A program made the position numbers and the translations under genes. Source: Mycobacterium paraffinicum (GTDB lineage: Bacteria > Actinomycetota > Actinomycetes > Mycobacteriales > Mycobacteriaceae). From it: a stretch of DNA of 64,000 bases. The notes under the pieces were generated by a model. That model saw only the letters and a list, made by a program, of their open reading frames with translations. It was not told the origin of the DNA and did no database searches. How positions within the stretch are numbered: position 1 is the stretch's first letter; the number at the start of each line of letters is the position of its first letter. The stretch is from positions 124,001-188,000 of the forward strand of contig NZ_MPNT01000007.1 in the NCBI RefSeq assembly GCF_001907675.1. The letters run 5' to 3'. Below are positions 52,580 to 62,529 of this stretch, piece by piece.

Positions 52580-52864
52580 TTAAGCCCAACTCGAACCGAC
52601 GGCGCTGTCGGTACTGGCCATGTTGCTGCCGGCGCTTTGCACCTTCTGCCCGTGGGCGTTGGCCTGCTCGTAGATCACCTGGAAGTTGCGCCCCAACCGG
52701 GTGATGAACTCCTGGCAGGCCACCGAACCCGCGCCGCCCCAGAAGTCACCCGCAGCAAGCACATCGCGAACGATGGCCTGATGCTCCGCCTCCAAAGACG
52801 CGGCCTGGGCGCGAATCGTGGCGCCGTGGGCGTCGACATCGCCGAACTGATAGTTAATTGCCAT
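52580..52864 (-). CDS. Solitary EsxN-like WXG100 protein (near-duplicate of esxN)
   Basis: A 94-residue WXG100 protein with the WGG turn (DFWGGAGS). It differs from the ESX-5 esxN gene at 60900-61184 in four residues only (positions 2, 16, 56 and 80). EsxN-type proteins are secreted by ESX-5 as a heterodimer with an EsxM-type (QILSS-ending) partner. No esxM copy or PE/PPE pair adjoins this one. Sequence similarity stops close to the start and stop codons. It may use EsxM from the main locus. M. tuberculosis has several such esx duplicates, but as pairs elsewhere. Confidence 0.92.
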   Translation of the reverse strand: MAINYQFGDVDAHGATIRAQAASLEAEHQAIVRDVLAAGDFWGGAGSVACQEFITRLGRNFQVIYEQANAHGQKVQSAGSNMASTDSAVGSSWA

Positions 52865-53268
52865 CCCGTACCCCTACTGTTCACCCTCACGAAGGGTAAA
52901 TCGAGTAAACTGCGCCGCCGCTGATTAGCTGCTGGCAGTTTCCTGGGAAGCCGTTTCCCCTGCTCATCGCCAATGCGCGGCTGGCCTGACCGCCCGGATC
53001 CGACGGCAGCGAGGTTGCCGAGGGACGACATTTCTCGCCGACGCTCCGTTAGGGAGACCCGCCGGCAGCCCAGCTCCTTGGTTTGCCCGCCCTATGTCAG
53101 CCCAGTGGCCGCGGACACCGGATTCCCGCCGCCGTGGCCGCCGGATGCCCAAGGAGTTTTTCGCCCAATGCGGCGCGCAGATGCCAAATCACTTGTGCCA
53201 ACGACCATTCCGGCGGACGGCTCATACGTGCGGCTCGGGCAATCCCGCGCGGCAGCACCGGGACCGAA
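52865..53268. other. Intergenic region between eccA5 and the orphan esx gene
   Basis: 404 bp without a supported gene. It must contain the promoter of the orphan esx gene (minus strand, an AT-rich TTTACTCGATTTACCC lies about 30 bp upstream of its start) and the end of the eccA5 transcript. Plus-strand open frames here have neither codon pattern nor ribosome-binding sites that I trust. Confidence 0.5.
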
Positions 53269-55101
53269 CTACGTCGACTTGTTCTCGGCGACCGCCGCAC
53301 TCAGGCCTTCTGCGAGATCCTCTTCGGTCAGCTCTTTGAACCGCAGCAGTTGACGCTCGCTGAACTCGGTGACGTCGCTGGCCAGCACAGCGTCGAGGTC
53401 CTCGTCATCCAGGCGGAAACTGCGGTGATCGCGGGCCTTCTCCACCACGTTGCGCACGAAGCCGGCATTTCCGAGGGTGTCGATTCCGCGGATCAGGTCG
53501 CCGTCTTCGGAGTAGCTCTCGTCGAGATAAAACCTGGTGTAGGAAGGCAATAGCGAGTGGGCGGCTTCCTCGGTGATGACGTCCTCGTTCTCCTGGCCCA
53601 TCAACCGGGTCAACGCGACCAGCTCGTCCGGGGTATAGCTGAAGAACTCGATCACGGTCGAAAACCGCCGGCGCAAACCCTGGTTCACGTCGAGCATCTT
53701 CTCCATCGCCTTCGCGTAACCCGCACCGAAGACGACGAGTTCGTCGCGATGGTTCTCCATGTACAGCAGCAAGGTGTTGATGATCGCGTTGCCGTAGGGG
53801 TCGCCCTGCTGGTAGCCCTTCTCGTGCAGCGTGTGCATCTCGTCGAAGAAGACCGCCCCGCCGAGAGCTTCCTCGAGCATCTCCTCGGTGTTTTTCTCCG
53901 CGTCGGCCATGTAGCGGCCCAACAGCTTGGTCCGGCTGGTTTCCACGACCACCGGCTTGCGCAGCACGGTCAAGCCGCACAGCTGCTTGGCGAAGGCCCG
54001 CGCCACCGACGTCTTACCGGTCCCGGGCGGACCCAACAACAGGGTGTGGCGCGACGTAACCGGCACGGGCAGACCCATTTTGGCGCGCGCCAGGTTCACC
54101 TTCGTCGTCGACTTGATGAGCTTGATCTCCCGCTTGGCGCGTTCCATGCCCAGCATCGCGTTGAGCTCCGCGTCACCCTCGGCCAGGTACTTCGCGGCCT
54201 CCTCCGCGTGACGAGCGGCCTCCGTCTCGGCGCGGGTCGGGGCGCTGTCCGGGTCCCACGGATTCGTCCGCGCCTCAATGGTTTCCGGGTCCGTCAAGAC
54301 CAGTCGATAGTTCGGATTGTCCAGCGCTTCCCGGGCCGGGCCGAACTTCGGATCGCGCGAATACACCCGGCGCAGCAGTTCGACGGCCTCATCCTCGCGG
54401 CCCAGATGGCGCAGGCACATGCCCTGGGTGTACAGGGCGATGTTGGCCGCGCCGGGCACCCGGTCGCCCTCCACGGCGTCCTTGCCGCGTCGCAGTGCCT
54501 CCTCGAAGACGCCGAGCGATGCCAGCGCCGTCGTCGCCATCGCTGCGCCGGCGGCCTTCAGCTCCGGCTGACGCCAGACCTTGCCTTCGGGGAACTGGTT
54601 GAGCACATCCGGCCACCGTCCAGTGCGGAAATACAACACGCCCCGCGCGTAGTCGACCAGTTCCTGCTCGAAGGGCTGTCGCGGTTCGACCCCGTCGAGC
54701 AGTTCCGACGCCTCCTCGTAGCGTTTGGCCTCCGCCAGAACGACCGCGTAGGCACACGCCAATGACTCGGCGCTGGTGACGGCCAGCTGCAAGAACAGCC
54801 CGTCGGACACCTGCGGACGGAACTCCAGGTCGGTGACGCCGAGCCTTCGGGTCTCCCATCCGAGTGTCCGGATGGACGCCCATGCGCCGGCAAGCACCTC
54901 GATGCTGCGCTCGCCCGCCAGCAGTCGCGCCAGCCATGCGTCGCACATGCCGGGGTCCAGGTTGCTCGCCGTGGCGAACATCTGCGCCGCAACCTGGGGG
55001 TTGTGACTGGGTTGCAGCCCGTTGACCGATATCCCCGATGCCAGCAGGCCGGCGACCATTGCGTTGCGGGCGCCCTCAGCGGTCGATTGCGGCCGCGTCA
55101 T
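53269..55101 (-). CDS. eccA5: ESX-5 AAA+ ATPase EccA5
   Basis: A 610-residue cytosolic AAA+ ATPase of the CbxX/CfxQ type. Residues 1-280 form TPR-like helices; the AAA+ domain has Walker A GPPGTGKT (357-364) and Walker [19 protein letters not shown] later [10 protein letters not shown] segment supplies arginine-finger-type residues. EccA proteins are thought to recycle EspG chaperones from PE/PPE cargo. The ATG overlaps the eccE5 stop codon as ATGA, so it is the last gene of the operon. Confidence 0.96.
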   Translation of the reverse strand: MTRPQSTAEGARNAMVAGLLASGISVNGLQPSHNPQVAAQMFATASNLDPGMCDAWLARLLAGERSIEVLAGAWASIRTLGWETRRLGVTDLEFRPQVSDGLFLQLAVTSAESLACAYAVVLAEAKRYEEASELLDGVEPRQPFEQELVDYARGVLYFRTGRWPDVLNQFPEGKVWRQPELKAAGAAMATTALASLGVFEEALRRGKDAVEGDRVPGAANIALYTQGMCLRHLGREDEAVELLRRVYSRDPKFGPAREALDNPNYRLVLTDPETIEARTNPWDPDSAPTRAETEAARHAEEAAKYLAEGDAELNAMLGMERAKREIKLIKSTTKVNLARAKMGLPVPVTSRHTLLLGPPGTGKTSVARAFAKQLCGLTVLRKPVVVETSRTKLLGRYMADAEKNTEEMLEEALGGAVFFDEMHTLHEKGYQQGDPYGNAIINTLLLYMENHRDELVVFGAGYAKAMEKMLDVNQGLRRRFSTVIEFFSYTPDELVALTRLMGQENEDVITEEAAHSLLPSYTRFYLDESYSEDGDLIRGIDTLGNAGFVRNVVEKARDHRSFRLDDEDLDAVLASDVTEFSERQLLRFKELTEEDLAEGLSAAVAENKST

Positions 55102-56294
55102 TGCGCCACAGGCACGCCCGCCGGGCTCTCTCGCAACTGACCGACGGACAGCGTGAGCTCGTCGTCGTCACGCACGGCACGGCTCGGCACGACCAGCGAC
55201 GCGTGGGTCGCGGGGGCGGGCAAGCTCGCGCGGACCGCGGCCAACTGCCGTCCGGTGAGGCGGTTGAGGCCGGCGGAGATGTCCCGGGGCAGCCGCTTCT
55301 CGGTGTGGTAGCGCACCCACGCCGACACCTGCGGCCGGCCCGCGGGGGCGGTGAGCCGGACGGTCAGCACCGTGGCGACCGTGTCCGCCTGCCACAACTC
55401 GTCGATCGTGTCGGTGGTGATGTCGGCGGGCGTCACCCAGAAGCTGGTGGTGAATCCGTTGAAGTGCTTCAGGTGGCGCCAGCCGGGCCGGCTCCAGGTG
55501 GGCTCCAGATCCGCGAGCACCGCGCGGTCCACCTCGCTGATCTCCTCGGCGGTCAAAGGCTTTGCGGCGCAGGTGAGTCCGTCGAGATCCTGGGCCAGCC
55601 GCTCGGTGGCGGCCACCAAAGTGGAAGCCAGCGAATCGCGGACCGCGACCGCGGCGATGTTGCGCTGCGGGTTCATCCGCAACACCAGCCAGGTGCGGCG
55701 AACGTAGGAGGTGGGCTCGCCGTTGGCCACCTCCCACTCCTCGGGGCCCCAGTCGTCGAGCTTCGACAACTCCGCGGCGTTGCCGCCGCGGCGCACCTTG
55801 ACCGACACGATGTCGATGTTATCGAGGTGAATGTCGAACTGCCGCAAGCCATCAGCCACCGCCTGCACCAGCAGGGTGGGCGACGAGTTCCGGTGCCGGT
55901 GGCGCGACGACGGGTCGTCGTCGCCGCCGTTCACCGCGATGACCGAGACCAGCTGGCCCTCGTACTCGCGCACGCCGACCTTGTCGCGCCCGAACCTGCG
56001 CTGGTAGTCGAGCACCGGCGTGCAGCCGGCGCCGAGCGCGGTGCCCGGATCGGCGGACCAATCCCACAGCCACGTGGCCAACGCCGAGGTCACTGTGACG
56101 CCGTGGTAGGTGACCAGGGAGAACAACGCGACCAGCACCGCGAGGCCGACACCCACCCAGAACGCGATGCGATAGGTGCCCTGCCAGGACTCCGGGCAGT
56201 GGCTGCCCACCACCAAGATGGCGATGTCCACCAGGAACACCGCGGTGACCCGTGGCCACGACAACGACAACCCAAGTTTGCGCTGAGCTTTCAT
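55098..56294 (-). CDS. eccE5: ESX-5 membrane component EccE5
   Basis: 398 residues. Two N-terminal transmembrane helices ([38 protein letters not shown]) are followed by a large cytoplasmic domain with [27 protein letters not shown] sequence (given by its start). EccE lies at the periphery of the hexameric EccB-C-D-E membrane complex. It overlaps eccA5 by 4 bp and follows mycP5 by 19 bp. Confidence 0.94.
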   Translation of the reverse strand: MKAQRKLGLSLSWPRVTAVFLVDIAILVVGSHCPESWQGTYRIAFWVGVGLAVLVALFSLVTYHGVTVTSALATWLWDWSADPGTALGAGCTPVLDYQRRFGRDKVGVREYEGQLVSVIAVNGGDDDPSSRHRHRNSSPTLLVQAVADGLRQFDIHLDNIDIVSVKVRRGGNAAELSKLDDWGPEEWEVANGEPTSYVRRTWLVLRMNPQRNIAAVAVRDSLASTLVAATERLAQDLDGLTCAAKPLTAEEISEVDRAVLADLEPTWSRPGWRHLKHFNGFTTSFWVTPADITTDTIDELWQADTVATVLTVRLTAPAGRPQVSAWVRYHTEKRLPRDISAGLNRLTGRQLAAVRASLPAPATHASLVVPSRAVRDDDELTLSVGQLRESPAGVPVAQ

Positions 56295-56313
56295 GACTGT
56301 TACCGCTCCGCCC

Positions 56314-58167
56314 TTATTGCTGCTTCCGCGATCGCTTCATCAGCATCGCCGTACCAAACACGCCCCCACCGATCAGCAACGCCGCGAGCAAGCCTCCGCC
56401 GGCCACCCACACCGGCACCATATCCCGGTTCGGGGCGGGCTTCGGAATGTTCAGCGGGGCTGAAAGTTGCTGCGGCGGCTTCAACGGTCCTTCGGGTACG
56501 TCCCACGTCAGTGCCGCGACCGGGTCGACGATTCCGTGGCCGATCTGGTTGTCCACGCCGCGCGCCGGTGCGCGGGCGGTGCGAGTCAACCGGTTGATGA
56601 CCTGGTATGCCGACAGCTGCGGGAATTTCGCCCGGACGAGCGCGGCGATGCCGGACACGATCGCGGCCGAGAAGCTGGTGCCGGACGGAACCAGCAGCGT
56701 GTTGTCCGGTCCGTCGATCGCGTTGATGACGCCGTCGTCGCGCGGGGACAGCCCGACCACGTCGGTACCCGGCGCGGCGATGCCCACCCACGGACCGGCC
56801 ACGCTCGTCGAGCCCTGACCCTGACCGCCGGTCTGCGGTCGGCCGTCTTCGTCGACCGCCCCCACCGTCAGGACGTAGTCGCTGAACCAGGACGGCGTCA
56901 CGACGGTGGTGACGGCGTTCCAGTTCCGAGGATCGTTGGGCTGCAACGGATCATGCGGCGGGTTCTGCTTGCAGTCCTTCTTGTTGGTGTCGCCCGCCGC
57001 GGCCACGATGACGACGTTCTTGTCGACCGCCGCGTAGCGCACCGCCGCACCGAGCGCGCGCTGATCGACGATGTTGCGCGCGCTCATGCAGGTGACATCC
57101 GAGATGTTGATGACCTGGGCGCCCATGTTGGCGGCGTGCACGATCGCCCGGGCCATCGTCTGAACACCGTCGATCTTCGCCCGCGTCTGCGGGTCCTCGT
57201 CGCCGGTGTAGGCGTCCTTGAGGCCGAAGGCCTGGCTGGACTGGCGGATCGCGATGATGTCGACATCGGGCGCGACACCACTGAACGCATCGGGGCCGGC
57301 CGACGGCGCCGGTGGCGGAGGGGGCGGCGGAGGCGGCGGGTCCAACGGGCGCGGGTAGTCAACCCCGACCACGTGGCTTCCACCCGAGAAGCTCGGGATC
57401 GTCACCGTGCCACCGCCGTGACTGGCCGCCGGGGCCTGGCCACCGGCCTGCCCCGCGGGGGCCTGCCCGGCCGGCGGCCCCGGGGCTGGTCCCGCGGGTT
57501 GCTGCGGTGATGGCGGCGGGGCCGCCGGGGGCAGCCCGAACGGTCCCGGAGCCGGCGGCTCCTCGGTGGGCGGAACCATCGTCACGGTCTGCGGCAACGG
57601 CGACAACGTCACCGTCTGTGGCGGCGGCGCTTTCGGTGGCGGTTCGGTGGTGGGGATGGTGACCGGCCGCCGTGGCGCAGCCGGTGGCACCCCCGCGCCG
57701 TTCGCCGGAGCGGCGCCGATCATCGACGCCACGATCGTGCCGTGCGCATCGCAGTCCGACAGTCCGTCACCGCCCATGACGTAGTCCCCGCCGGGGATCA
57801 GGTGCGGAAACCTCGGGTGCGGGCTCACCCCGGTGTCGATGACGGCCACCTTCACGCCGGCACCGCGCCCGAACTGCCACGCCTCCTGCAGGTTCAGCAT
57901 GTCCATGTACTTCGGCTGCAACCGGAAGTCCGTGCCGGGCAGGACCCCGACCTCAGTGCAGTACGAATTCTGCTTCATCGGCGCCGGCGGCCCGGGCGGG
58001 CCGTCGGGCGGCACCGCTCCGGGATCGATCGTCGGCGGTGAGATCGCAGAGGCGGGCGGCAAGCCGGCCAATGCTCCTGAGGCGAGCAAGATTGCGGCGA
58101 GGGCCGCAGCGGATGCGCGCCCTCGCCACAACTTGCTACTACCGGTAGCGGATTGCTGCATAGACAT
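56314..58167 (-). CDS. mycP5: ESX-5 mycosin subtilisin-like protease MycP5
   Basis: A 617-residue membrane-anchored subtilase. The signal peptide ends near residue 41, the catalytic triad is Asp111 (VIDTGV), His142 ([10 protein letters not shown]) and Ser498 (PSGTSFSAA), and a C-terminal transmembrane helix ([19 protein letters not shown]) ends in a basic tail. An insertion of about 140 residues rich in Pro, Gly and Ala (152-294) separates the His strand from the next core strand. It includes a run of Pro near 277-287 and is longer than I recall for M. tuberculosis MycP5 (about 585 residues in total). MycP5 stabilises the ESX-5 membrane complex. It overlaps eccD5 by 29 bp. Confidence 0.95.
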   Translation of the reverse strand: MSMQQSATGSSKLWRGRASAAALAAILLASGALAGLPPASAISPPTIDPGAVPPDGPPGPPAPMKQNSYCTEVGVLPGTDFRLQPKYMDMLNLQEAWQFGRGAGVKVAVIDTGVSPHPRFPHLIPGGDYVMGGDGLSDCDAHGTIVASMIGAAPANGAGVPPAAPRRPVTIPTTEPPPKAPPPQTVTLSPLPQTVTMVPPTEEPPAPGPFGLPPAAPPPSPQQPAGPAPGPPAGQAPAGQAGGQAPAASHGGGTVTIPSFSGGSHVVGVDYPRPLDPPPPPPPPPPAPSAGPDAFSGVAPDVDIIAIRQSSQAFGLKDAYTGDEDPQTRAKIDGVQTMARAIVHAANMGAQVINISDVTCMSARNIVDQRALGAAVRYAAVDKNVVIVAAAGDTNKKDCKQNPPHDPLQPNDPRNWNAVTTVVTPSWFSDYVLTVGAVDEDGRPQTGGQGQGSTSVAGPWVGIAAPGTDVVGLSPRDDGVINAIDGPDNTLLVPSGTSFSAAIVSGIAALVRAKFPQLSAYQVINRLTRTARAPARGVDNQIGHGIVDPVAALTWDVPEGPLKPPQQLSAPLNIPKPAPNRDMVPVWVAGGGLLAALLIGGGVFGTAMLMKRSRKQQ

Positions 58168-59650
58168 TCATCAACCACAATGCCAGCGGGAAAATCGGCA
58201 TCAGGCAGAGGTATTCGATCCATTCCACGAACTTGCGGAACAGCGGGCTGTAGATGGTGTTGGGCACCACGGCCGCGGACGTAAGGCCGGCCGCCGGCAG
58301 CAGAACCAGGATCGCCGCGCTGATCGACACGGCCAGGGGCGACTGCAACACGAGCGCATAGCGCACCACGACCGCACCGACGATGAGGACGGCGGTCACG
58401 GCCAGGGTGATCGCCTGCCAACGGTCGACGTACGAGCGCCCGCGCAGCATCAGGAACCCGGCGCTGAATCCGGCCAGCAGGAGCGGTAGCCAGCGTTGAC
58501 CGGTGTGCGGGTCCGACAACGCCGTCAACGAGACGACCATCAACACGCCGAGACCGATCAACAGGCCGGTCAAGAAGGAGCGGGCGCGTTCGGCCTGCAC
58601 CAAGACGTCGCGGACGGACGCCGGACCCTCGAGGACCGGGGGCCCACCGTCGGAGCGGACCACCGTGGTGGGCAGGTCGGGCCGGGCCTCGAACACCCAC
58701 CGGCTGGTCGCCGAGGGGAACACCGGCAGACGGATGCCCGCCAACCGTCGCGAGAGGGCGGGCGCGGTGTGGTAGACCAGCACGCTCAGCAGCACCACGC
58801 TGCTCAGCAACGTCACGGCGCCGGTCATCGCGACCATCCGCGCCAGCGCCGCGATCGCGGTGACCACGCTGACGGTGATGAGGGCGGTGTAAAGCCCCAG
58901 CCGCCGACCGGTGAAACGCAGCGCGAGCATGGCAGCGATGGTCAGAACGCCGAAGCCGAGCACCGCATGGGGGGACCCCACCCCGCCGGGCGGGGCCGCG
59001 GCGGCCGAGACGGTGAGTGGCGCCAGGCCGCTCAGCAGCATGATGTCGGCGATGCGGCGGTCCTGGTCGGTGCGCGCCCGCATCAGGAGCATCAACGAGA
59101 CGCCGAGCACCACCGCGGCGATCACCGCGGAGTACGCCGTCGGCAGCCAGGAGTTGTGGTGCCACCGGTACCAGAGCAGCAAGCCCGAGGCGGCGGTCAC
59201 CCCGGCCGCCACCATCGACGCGCCGACCTGCACCGCGGCGGCCGGGTCGATGGCGGCGAACCGCTTACTCAGATTTGCCGCGACAGCGGTGGAGATGTGC
59301 TCGATCACCTGCGAGCGGTGCTCGGTGTCCTGGATGAACCGGATCCACAGCCGGTCGCCGTCGTAGACGTCCTGTTCGGTCAGGGACTGGGTGGCCCGCA
59401 AGGGACTGCCGTCAACCAGGCAGAGCGCCCACCTGCCACGGCCCGTAGCCTCCAGCGGCGTCTCGCCGAGCTCCCTGAGCCGGCTGTTCACCACCTTCAG
59501 CAGCGGCTCGGTCATCACCGAGACGGGGGCGTTGGCGTCCAGCAGGACGCCGATCTGTACGCCCGCCCCGGCCATAACGCCGACCACGACCGCCCGAGGC
59601 TGCGAAATACCCTCAACGTCAGGCTGTAGCGCTTCAACTACCGCAGTCAT
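58139..59650 (-). CDS. eccD5: ESX-5 membrane channel component EccD5
   Basis: A 503-residue protein. An N-terminal ubiquitin-like cytoplasmic domain (PRAVVVGVMAGAGVQIGVLLDANAPVS-type strand, given by its start) is followed by about eleven transmembrane helices. These include STVV-free hydrophobic stretches such as AAILVLLPAAGLTSAAVV and a final [17 protein letters not shown]. EccD dimers line the central raft of the type VII pore. The length equals M. tuberculosis EccD5. It overlaps mycP5, and a spacer of about 260 bp separates it from espG5, so it may have its own promoter. Confidence 0.95.
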   Translation of the reverse strand: MTAVVEALQPDVEGISQPRAVVVGVMAGAGVQIGVLLDANAPVSVMTEPLLKVVNSRLRELGETPLEATGRGRWALCLVDGSPLRATQSLTEQDVYDGDRLWIRFIQDTEHRSQVIEHISTAVAANLSKRFAAIDPAAAVQVGASMVAAGVTAASGLLLWYRWHHNSWLPTAYSAVIAAVVLGVSLMLLMRARTDQDRRIADIMLLSGLAPLTVSAAAAPPGGVGSPHAVLGFGVLTIAAMLALRFTGRRLGLYTALITVSVVTAIAALARMVAMTGAVTLLSSVVLLSVLVYHTAPALSRRLAGIRLPVFPSATSRWVFEARPDLPTTVVRSDGGPPVLEGPASVRDVLVQAERARSFLTGLLIGLGVLMVVSLTALSDPHTGQRWLPLLLAGFSAGFLMLRGRSYVDRWQAITLAVTAVLIVGAVVVRYALVLQSPLAVSISAAILVLLPAAGLTSAAVVPNTIYSPLFRKFVEWIEYLCLMPIFPLALWLMNVYAAIRYR

Positions 59651-59909
59651 CGCCCTGAACCCCTTACCGTCGTGAATGTGTAACCCCGTGCCGCCGACCG
59701 GGCGGGAGTCTGCGCCGGCCGACTCTCCGGGGCGCTGCGGCCCCCGGGAAAGCGCAGCTCGACTATTCCGAATTCCATCTACCCCGCCTTGCGATTAAAA
59801 CTTCGGTTTGACAGTGGTTTGAGATTTGCTGAATCTCTGAGGGAAGTATGCCGTGTTGGCATCTCAACCGCATGTTGAGTGCAAAGTCATTGGTGAACTT
59901 TATGTTTCG

Positions 59910-60812
59910 TCAGACCCGGCTGTGGGTTTTCCACTCGCCGTACGGCAACGTGTCCAGCACCGTCTTGACGCCCACCTGCACCAGCTGGGGGGTTGCGGGG
60001 CAGATGGCCAGCCAGGCCTCCCCCGAACCGGCCGTCCTCGCCTGCTGGTAGAGCGCGATGCGGCCACCGGAACCGTCTTTGAGCGACAGCACCGACGCGC
60101 TCGGGCCCTTCGCGTCATCCCGATATTGACGCGCATACACCGCGACCTCGGCCGCCGGGTCCGACAGGGCCTGTCCCAGCGCGGCCACCGTGGCGGCGCT
60201 GATGCCCATTCGCCGCAGGTCGCCGCCGGAAAATACGTTGAAGCCCGACTCCTGCCACGACTTGGTCGCTTCCAGCATCTCTTCCAGCGGCACGTTGACC
60301 GCATTGATGGCCGCGGGCTCCGCGTGGTGGATCGACTCCAGCGCATCCAAGACCAGGGAGGCGATCGAGGCGCTGTCGGCGATGGCGACGTCGTCGACGG
60401 TGATGTCGCCGCCCACCCGAACCGCCGAGACCCAGTGCTGGCCGCGGCGGGCCAGCACCACCCGGAACTCGTTGTCGGGGATGTCGCGCGACCCGGGCGG
60501 CTGGTTCTCGTCGTCGACGACGCCGTAGAGCAGCTTGCCCCGCGACAGCAGGGCGATGACCTCGAGGTCCGGCGCGGCCAGCACCCGCATCCGAGCGGCC
60601 ACATGCTCGTTCACCTGATCGTTTTCGACGATGCCCTGCTCACGCATCACCGCCATGCCGGGATGCTCGTTGAGCCAGTCGCTCGAGTCGGTAGAAACGA
60701 ATGGCCGGCACCGCAATTCCGGTGCGACGTGCCGGATGTCCAGGAGGGCCTGGAGCATCCAGAAACCGTCGACGTTAACGGTGATGTCGGTGCGGGCGGT
60801 CTGTTGGTCCAT
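59910..60812 (-). CDS. espG5: ESX-5 chaperone EspG5
   Basis: A 300-residue cytosolic chaperone. It binds the tip of PPE proteins in PE-PPE dimers and directs them to the ESX-5 channel. Almost the whole chain matches M. tuberculosis EspG5 (TDITVNVDGFWMLQALLDIRHVAPELRC at the start; TVLDTLPYGEWKTHSRV at the end, given in part). The ATG at 60812 gives MDQQTART, the family start; the TTG one codon earlier is not needed. A strong hairpin separates it from esxN. Confidence 0.96.
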   Translation of the reverse strand: MDQQTARTDITVNVDGFWMLQALLDIRHVAPELRCRPFVSTDSSDWLNEHPGMAVMREQGIVENDQVNEHVAARMRVLAAPDLEVIALLSRGKLLYGVVDDENQPPGSRDIPDNEFRVVLARRGQHWVSAVRVGGDITVDDVAIADSASIASLVLDALESIHHAEPAAINAVNVPLEEMLEATKSWQESGFNVFSGGDLRRMGISAATVAALGQALSDPAAEVAVYARQYRDDAKGPSASVLSLKDGSGGRIALYQQARTAGSGEAWLAICPATPQLVQVGVKTVLDTLPYGEWKTHSRV

Positions 60813-60851
60813 CAATACCTCAAGGGTTCAAAGTGCACGGTAACCGCAGGA

Positions 60852-60886
60852 CGCGGCAGCACACCGATGTCTGGTGTGCTGCCGCG
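60852..60886 (-). terminator. Strong hairpin between esxN and espG5
   Basis: CGCGGCAGCACACC (60852-60865) pairs perfectly with GGTGTGCTGCCGCG (60873-60886): a 14-bp stem with a 7-nt loop, 14 bp beyond the esxN stop codon. It could terminate most transcripts or protect the esx mRNA 3' end, giving more EsxM/EsxN than EspG5 and the membrane genes downstream. Confidence 0.8.
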
Positions 60887-60899
60887 CCTGAAGTTGGGG

Positions 60900-61184
60900 T
60901 TAGGCCCAGCTGGACCCAACGGCGCTGTCGGTGCTGGCCATGTTGTTGCCGGCGCTTTGCACCTTCTGCCCGTGGGCGTTGGCCTGCTCGTAGATCACCT
61001 GGAAGTTGCGACCCAACTGGGTGATGAACTCCTGGCAGGCCACCGAACCCGCGCCGCCCCAGAAGTCACCCGCAGCAAGCACATCGCGAACGATGGCCTG
61101 GTGCTCAGCCTCCAAAGACGCGGCCTGGGCGCGGATCAAGGCACCGTGGGCGTCGACATCGCCGAACTGGTAATTGATTGTCAT
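60900..61184 (-). CDS. esxN: ESX-5 secreted WXG100 protein EsxN
   Basis: A 94-residue WXG100 protein with DFWGGAGS at the helix turn and the MTINYQFGDVDAHGALIRAQAA start. It forms a secreted heterodimer with EsxM and is a well-known T-cell antigen family (Mtb9.9). A TTAGGAGAACACC ribosome-binding region precedes the ATG, 50 bp after the esxM stop. A near-identical solitary copy lies at 52580-52864. Confidence 0.96.
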   Translation of the reverse strand: MTINYQFGDVDAHGALIRAQAASLEAEHQAIVRDVLAAGDFWGGAGSVACQEFITQLGRNFQVIYEQANAHGQKVQSAGNNMASTDSAVGSSWA

Positions 61185-61234
61185 AACGGTGTTCTCCTAA
61201 TGTCTGGAATGGTACGCAGCCGCGGTTTTTAGCG

Positions 61235-61531
61235 CTAGCTGCTGAGGATTTGCTGCGAGGCCTGCTCTTGCTGCTCGTAGTTGTTGGCGTCGCGGATCAG
61301 CCCGTCGCGCACTCCGTGAAGCATGTTGACGATGTTGCGGAAGGCCTGGTTGACCTGACCCATGGTGTCGTACGAGGTCGCCTGCGCCTGGCCACTCCAA
61401 CCCGAGCCGGCGATGTTCATCGAGGACGCCCACATCTTGCGCGCCTCGTCCTCGACGGTCTGGGCGTGCACCTCGAAGCGGCCCGCCATCGCCCGCATCT
61501 CGTGCGGGTCGGTCATGAAACGTGTTGCCAT
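61235..61531 (-). CDS. esxM: ESX-5 secreted WXG100 protein EsxM
   Basis: A 98-residue WXG100 protein of the QILSS group. It starts [20 protein letters not shown], has the [10 protein letters not shown] turn and ends ASQQILSS. The C-terminal YxxxD/E secretion-type signal is close to [10 protein letters not shown]. It pairs with EsxN. An AAGGAGAAAG site precedes the ATG. A spacer of about 290 bp separates it from the PE gene upstream and could hold an extra promoter. Confidence 0.96.
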   Translation of the reverse strand: MATRFMTDPHEMRAMAGRFEVHAQTVEDEARKMWASSMNIAGSGWSGQAQATSYDTMGQVNQAFRNIVNMLHGVRDGLIRDANNYEQQEQASQQILSS

Positions 61532-61817
61532 CTGGCTTTCTCCTTAATAAGTGTTTACTCAGATACCTGCTGTGGTGACGACGATGGCCGGACCGGTTAC
61601 GCGCTGGCGAACCGCCGAGCCGAATACAAAAGGATGATCCCCCCTTCCCGTCAGCCGGCGGCCACCGGTCGCTGTAACACGGTGAGACGGACGTCAAACC
61701 CGAACTCCGGCGTTTGAGTTGTCCGGCCGTCAGCCCCCGAGATCATCGGTAGCTGGGCGGTCAGGTGGGAGCGCACGCCGAAGACGTCCCGTCCCAAACC
61801 CCGAACCGCCAACCCAA
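61532..61817 (-). other. Spacer between PE and esxM genes
   Basis: 286 bp with no gene. The part next to esxM (about 61535-61560, TTAATAAGTGTTTACTCAG on the plus strand) is AT-rich and may be a promoter for esxM-esxN. No clear terminator for the PE gene was found. Confidence 0.4.
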
Positions 61818-62117
61818 TCAGCCCGCAGCAGCTGCGTTGATCGCCTCGGTCGCAGCGTACGAGCCAGAGCTGGTCGACAGCGTGTTCACGAACGCCTCGT
61901 GAATGGCGGCGGCCTGCGCGCTGACCGCCTGATACATCTGCGCGTGGGCTGCGAACTGCGCCGCCGTCAGCGCCGACACCTCGTCGGCAGCCGCGGGCAC
62001 CACCCCGGTGGTGGGGGCGGCGGCAGCCGCGTTCTGGGCGCTCAGCGTCGAGCCAATGGCCTGCAAGTTTCCGGCCGCCGCAGCCAGAGCCTCGGGCTGT
62101 GTGGTCACGAACGACAT
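61818..62117 (-). CDS. PE family protein (PE19-like)
   Basis: A 99-residue PE protein consisting of the PE domain only. It starts MSFVTTQPEALAAAAGNLQAIGSTL and has the HAQMYQAVSAQAAAIHEAFVNTL second helix containing the YxxxD/E-type export signal region. It pairs with a PPE protein (the gene upstream is the likely partner) for ESX-5 export. A GGAGGGAACCAAGT site precedes the ATG. Its place before esxM corresponds to PE19 of the ESX-5 locus. Confidence 0.93.
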   Translation of the reverse strand: MSFVTTQPEALAAAAGNLQAIGSTLSAQNAAAAAPTTGVVPAAADEVSALTAAQFAAHAQMYQAVSAQAAAIHEAFVNTLSTSSGSYAATEAINAAAAG

Positions 62118-62410
62118 ACTTGGTTCCCTCCTAGTTCAATCCCCGACTTTGCAGAGACTAGATGACGACGGCCACTGAAGCTGTTCCTGAAGCCGCCAGT
62201 TTGCAACTGTTCACGTGACGGTACGACGAATTCACTTTTAGTAACGTCAGAGTAACAGCGTGCCGCCCTGATCGCCTCCCCTTACAGCAAACTGTGACCA
62301 ACCCGGTCGCCAAAGTGGCTGGTACGCGTTTCTCCGGGTGCCGCCGCAGGGCAGGACCGGAAAAAATCTCGCCGCCGATAATTTGCCGGCGTCCGGCTAG
62401 CAACCGGTGT

Positions 62411-62431
62411 GTGCGCCGCCCGCGGGCGCAC
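62411..62431 (-). terminator. Second hairpin downstream of the PPE gene
   Basis: GTGCGCC (62411-62417) pairs perfectly with GGCGCAC (62425-62431) around a 7-nt GC-rich loop, about 100 bp after the PPE stop codon. Confidence 0.4.
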
Positions 62432-62508
62432 GACCCCCCTCCCCAAGCCCCGTCGGTCGCCCGCGACCGAAGCCGTGCGTATCCCATCCCGTTAAGCCTC
62501 TGACCGTG

Positions 62509-62529
62509 CCACCGAACGACCGACGGTGG
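62509..62529 (-). terminator. Hairpin directly after the PPE stop codon
   Basis: CCACCG (62509-62514) pairs with CGGTGG (62524-62529), a 6-bp stem with a 9-nt loop that touches the PPE stop codon. Confidence 0.45.

Larger units (their letters stand above)
62118..62529 (-). other. Intergenic region between PPE and PE genes of ESX-5
   Basis: 412 bp with no gene. It should carry the promoter of the PE-esxM-esxN-espG5 run; AT-richer parts lie near 62230-62260 and 62355-62385. Two hairpins at the PPE end are listed separately. An open frame on the minus strand (62158-62487) has no family resemblance. Confidence 0.5.

Noticed and set aside
52973..53353. Plus-strand ORF of 126 codons between esx and eccA5
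   Set aside because: It has no ribosome-binding site or family resemblance and runs antisense into eccA5.
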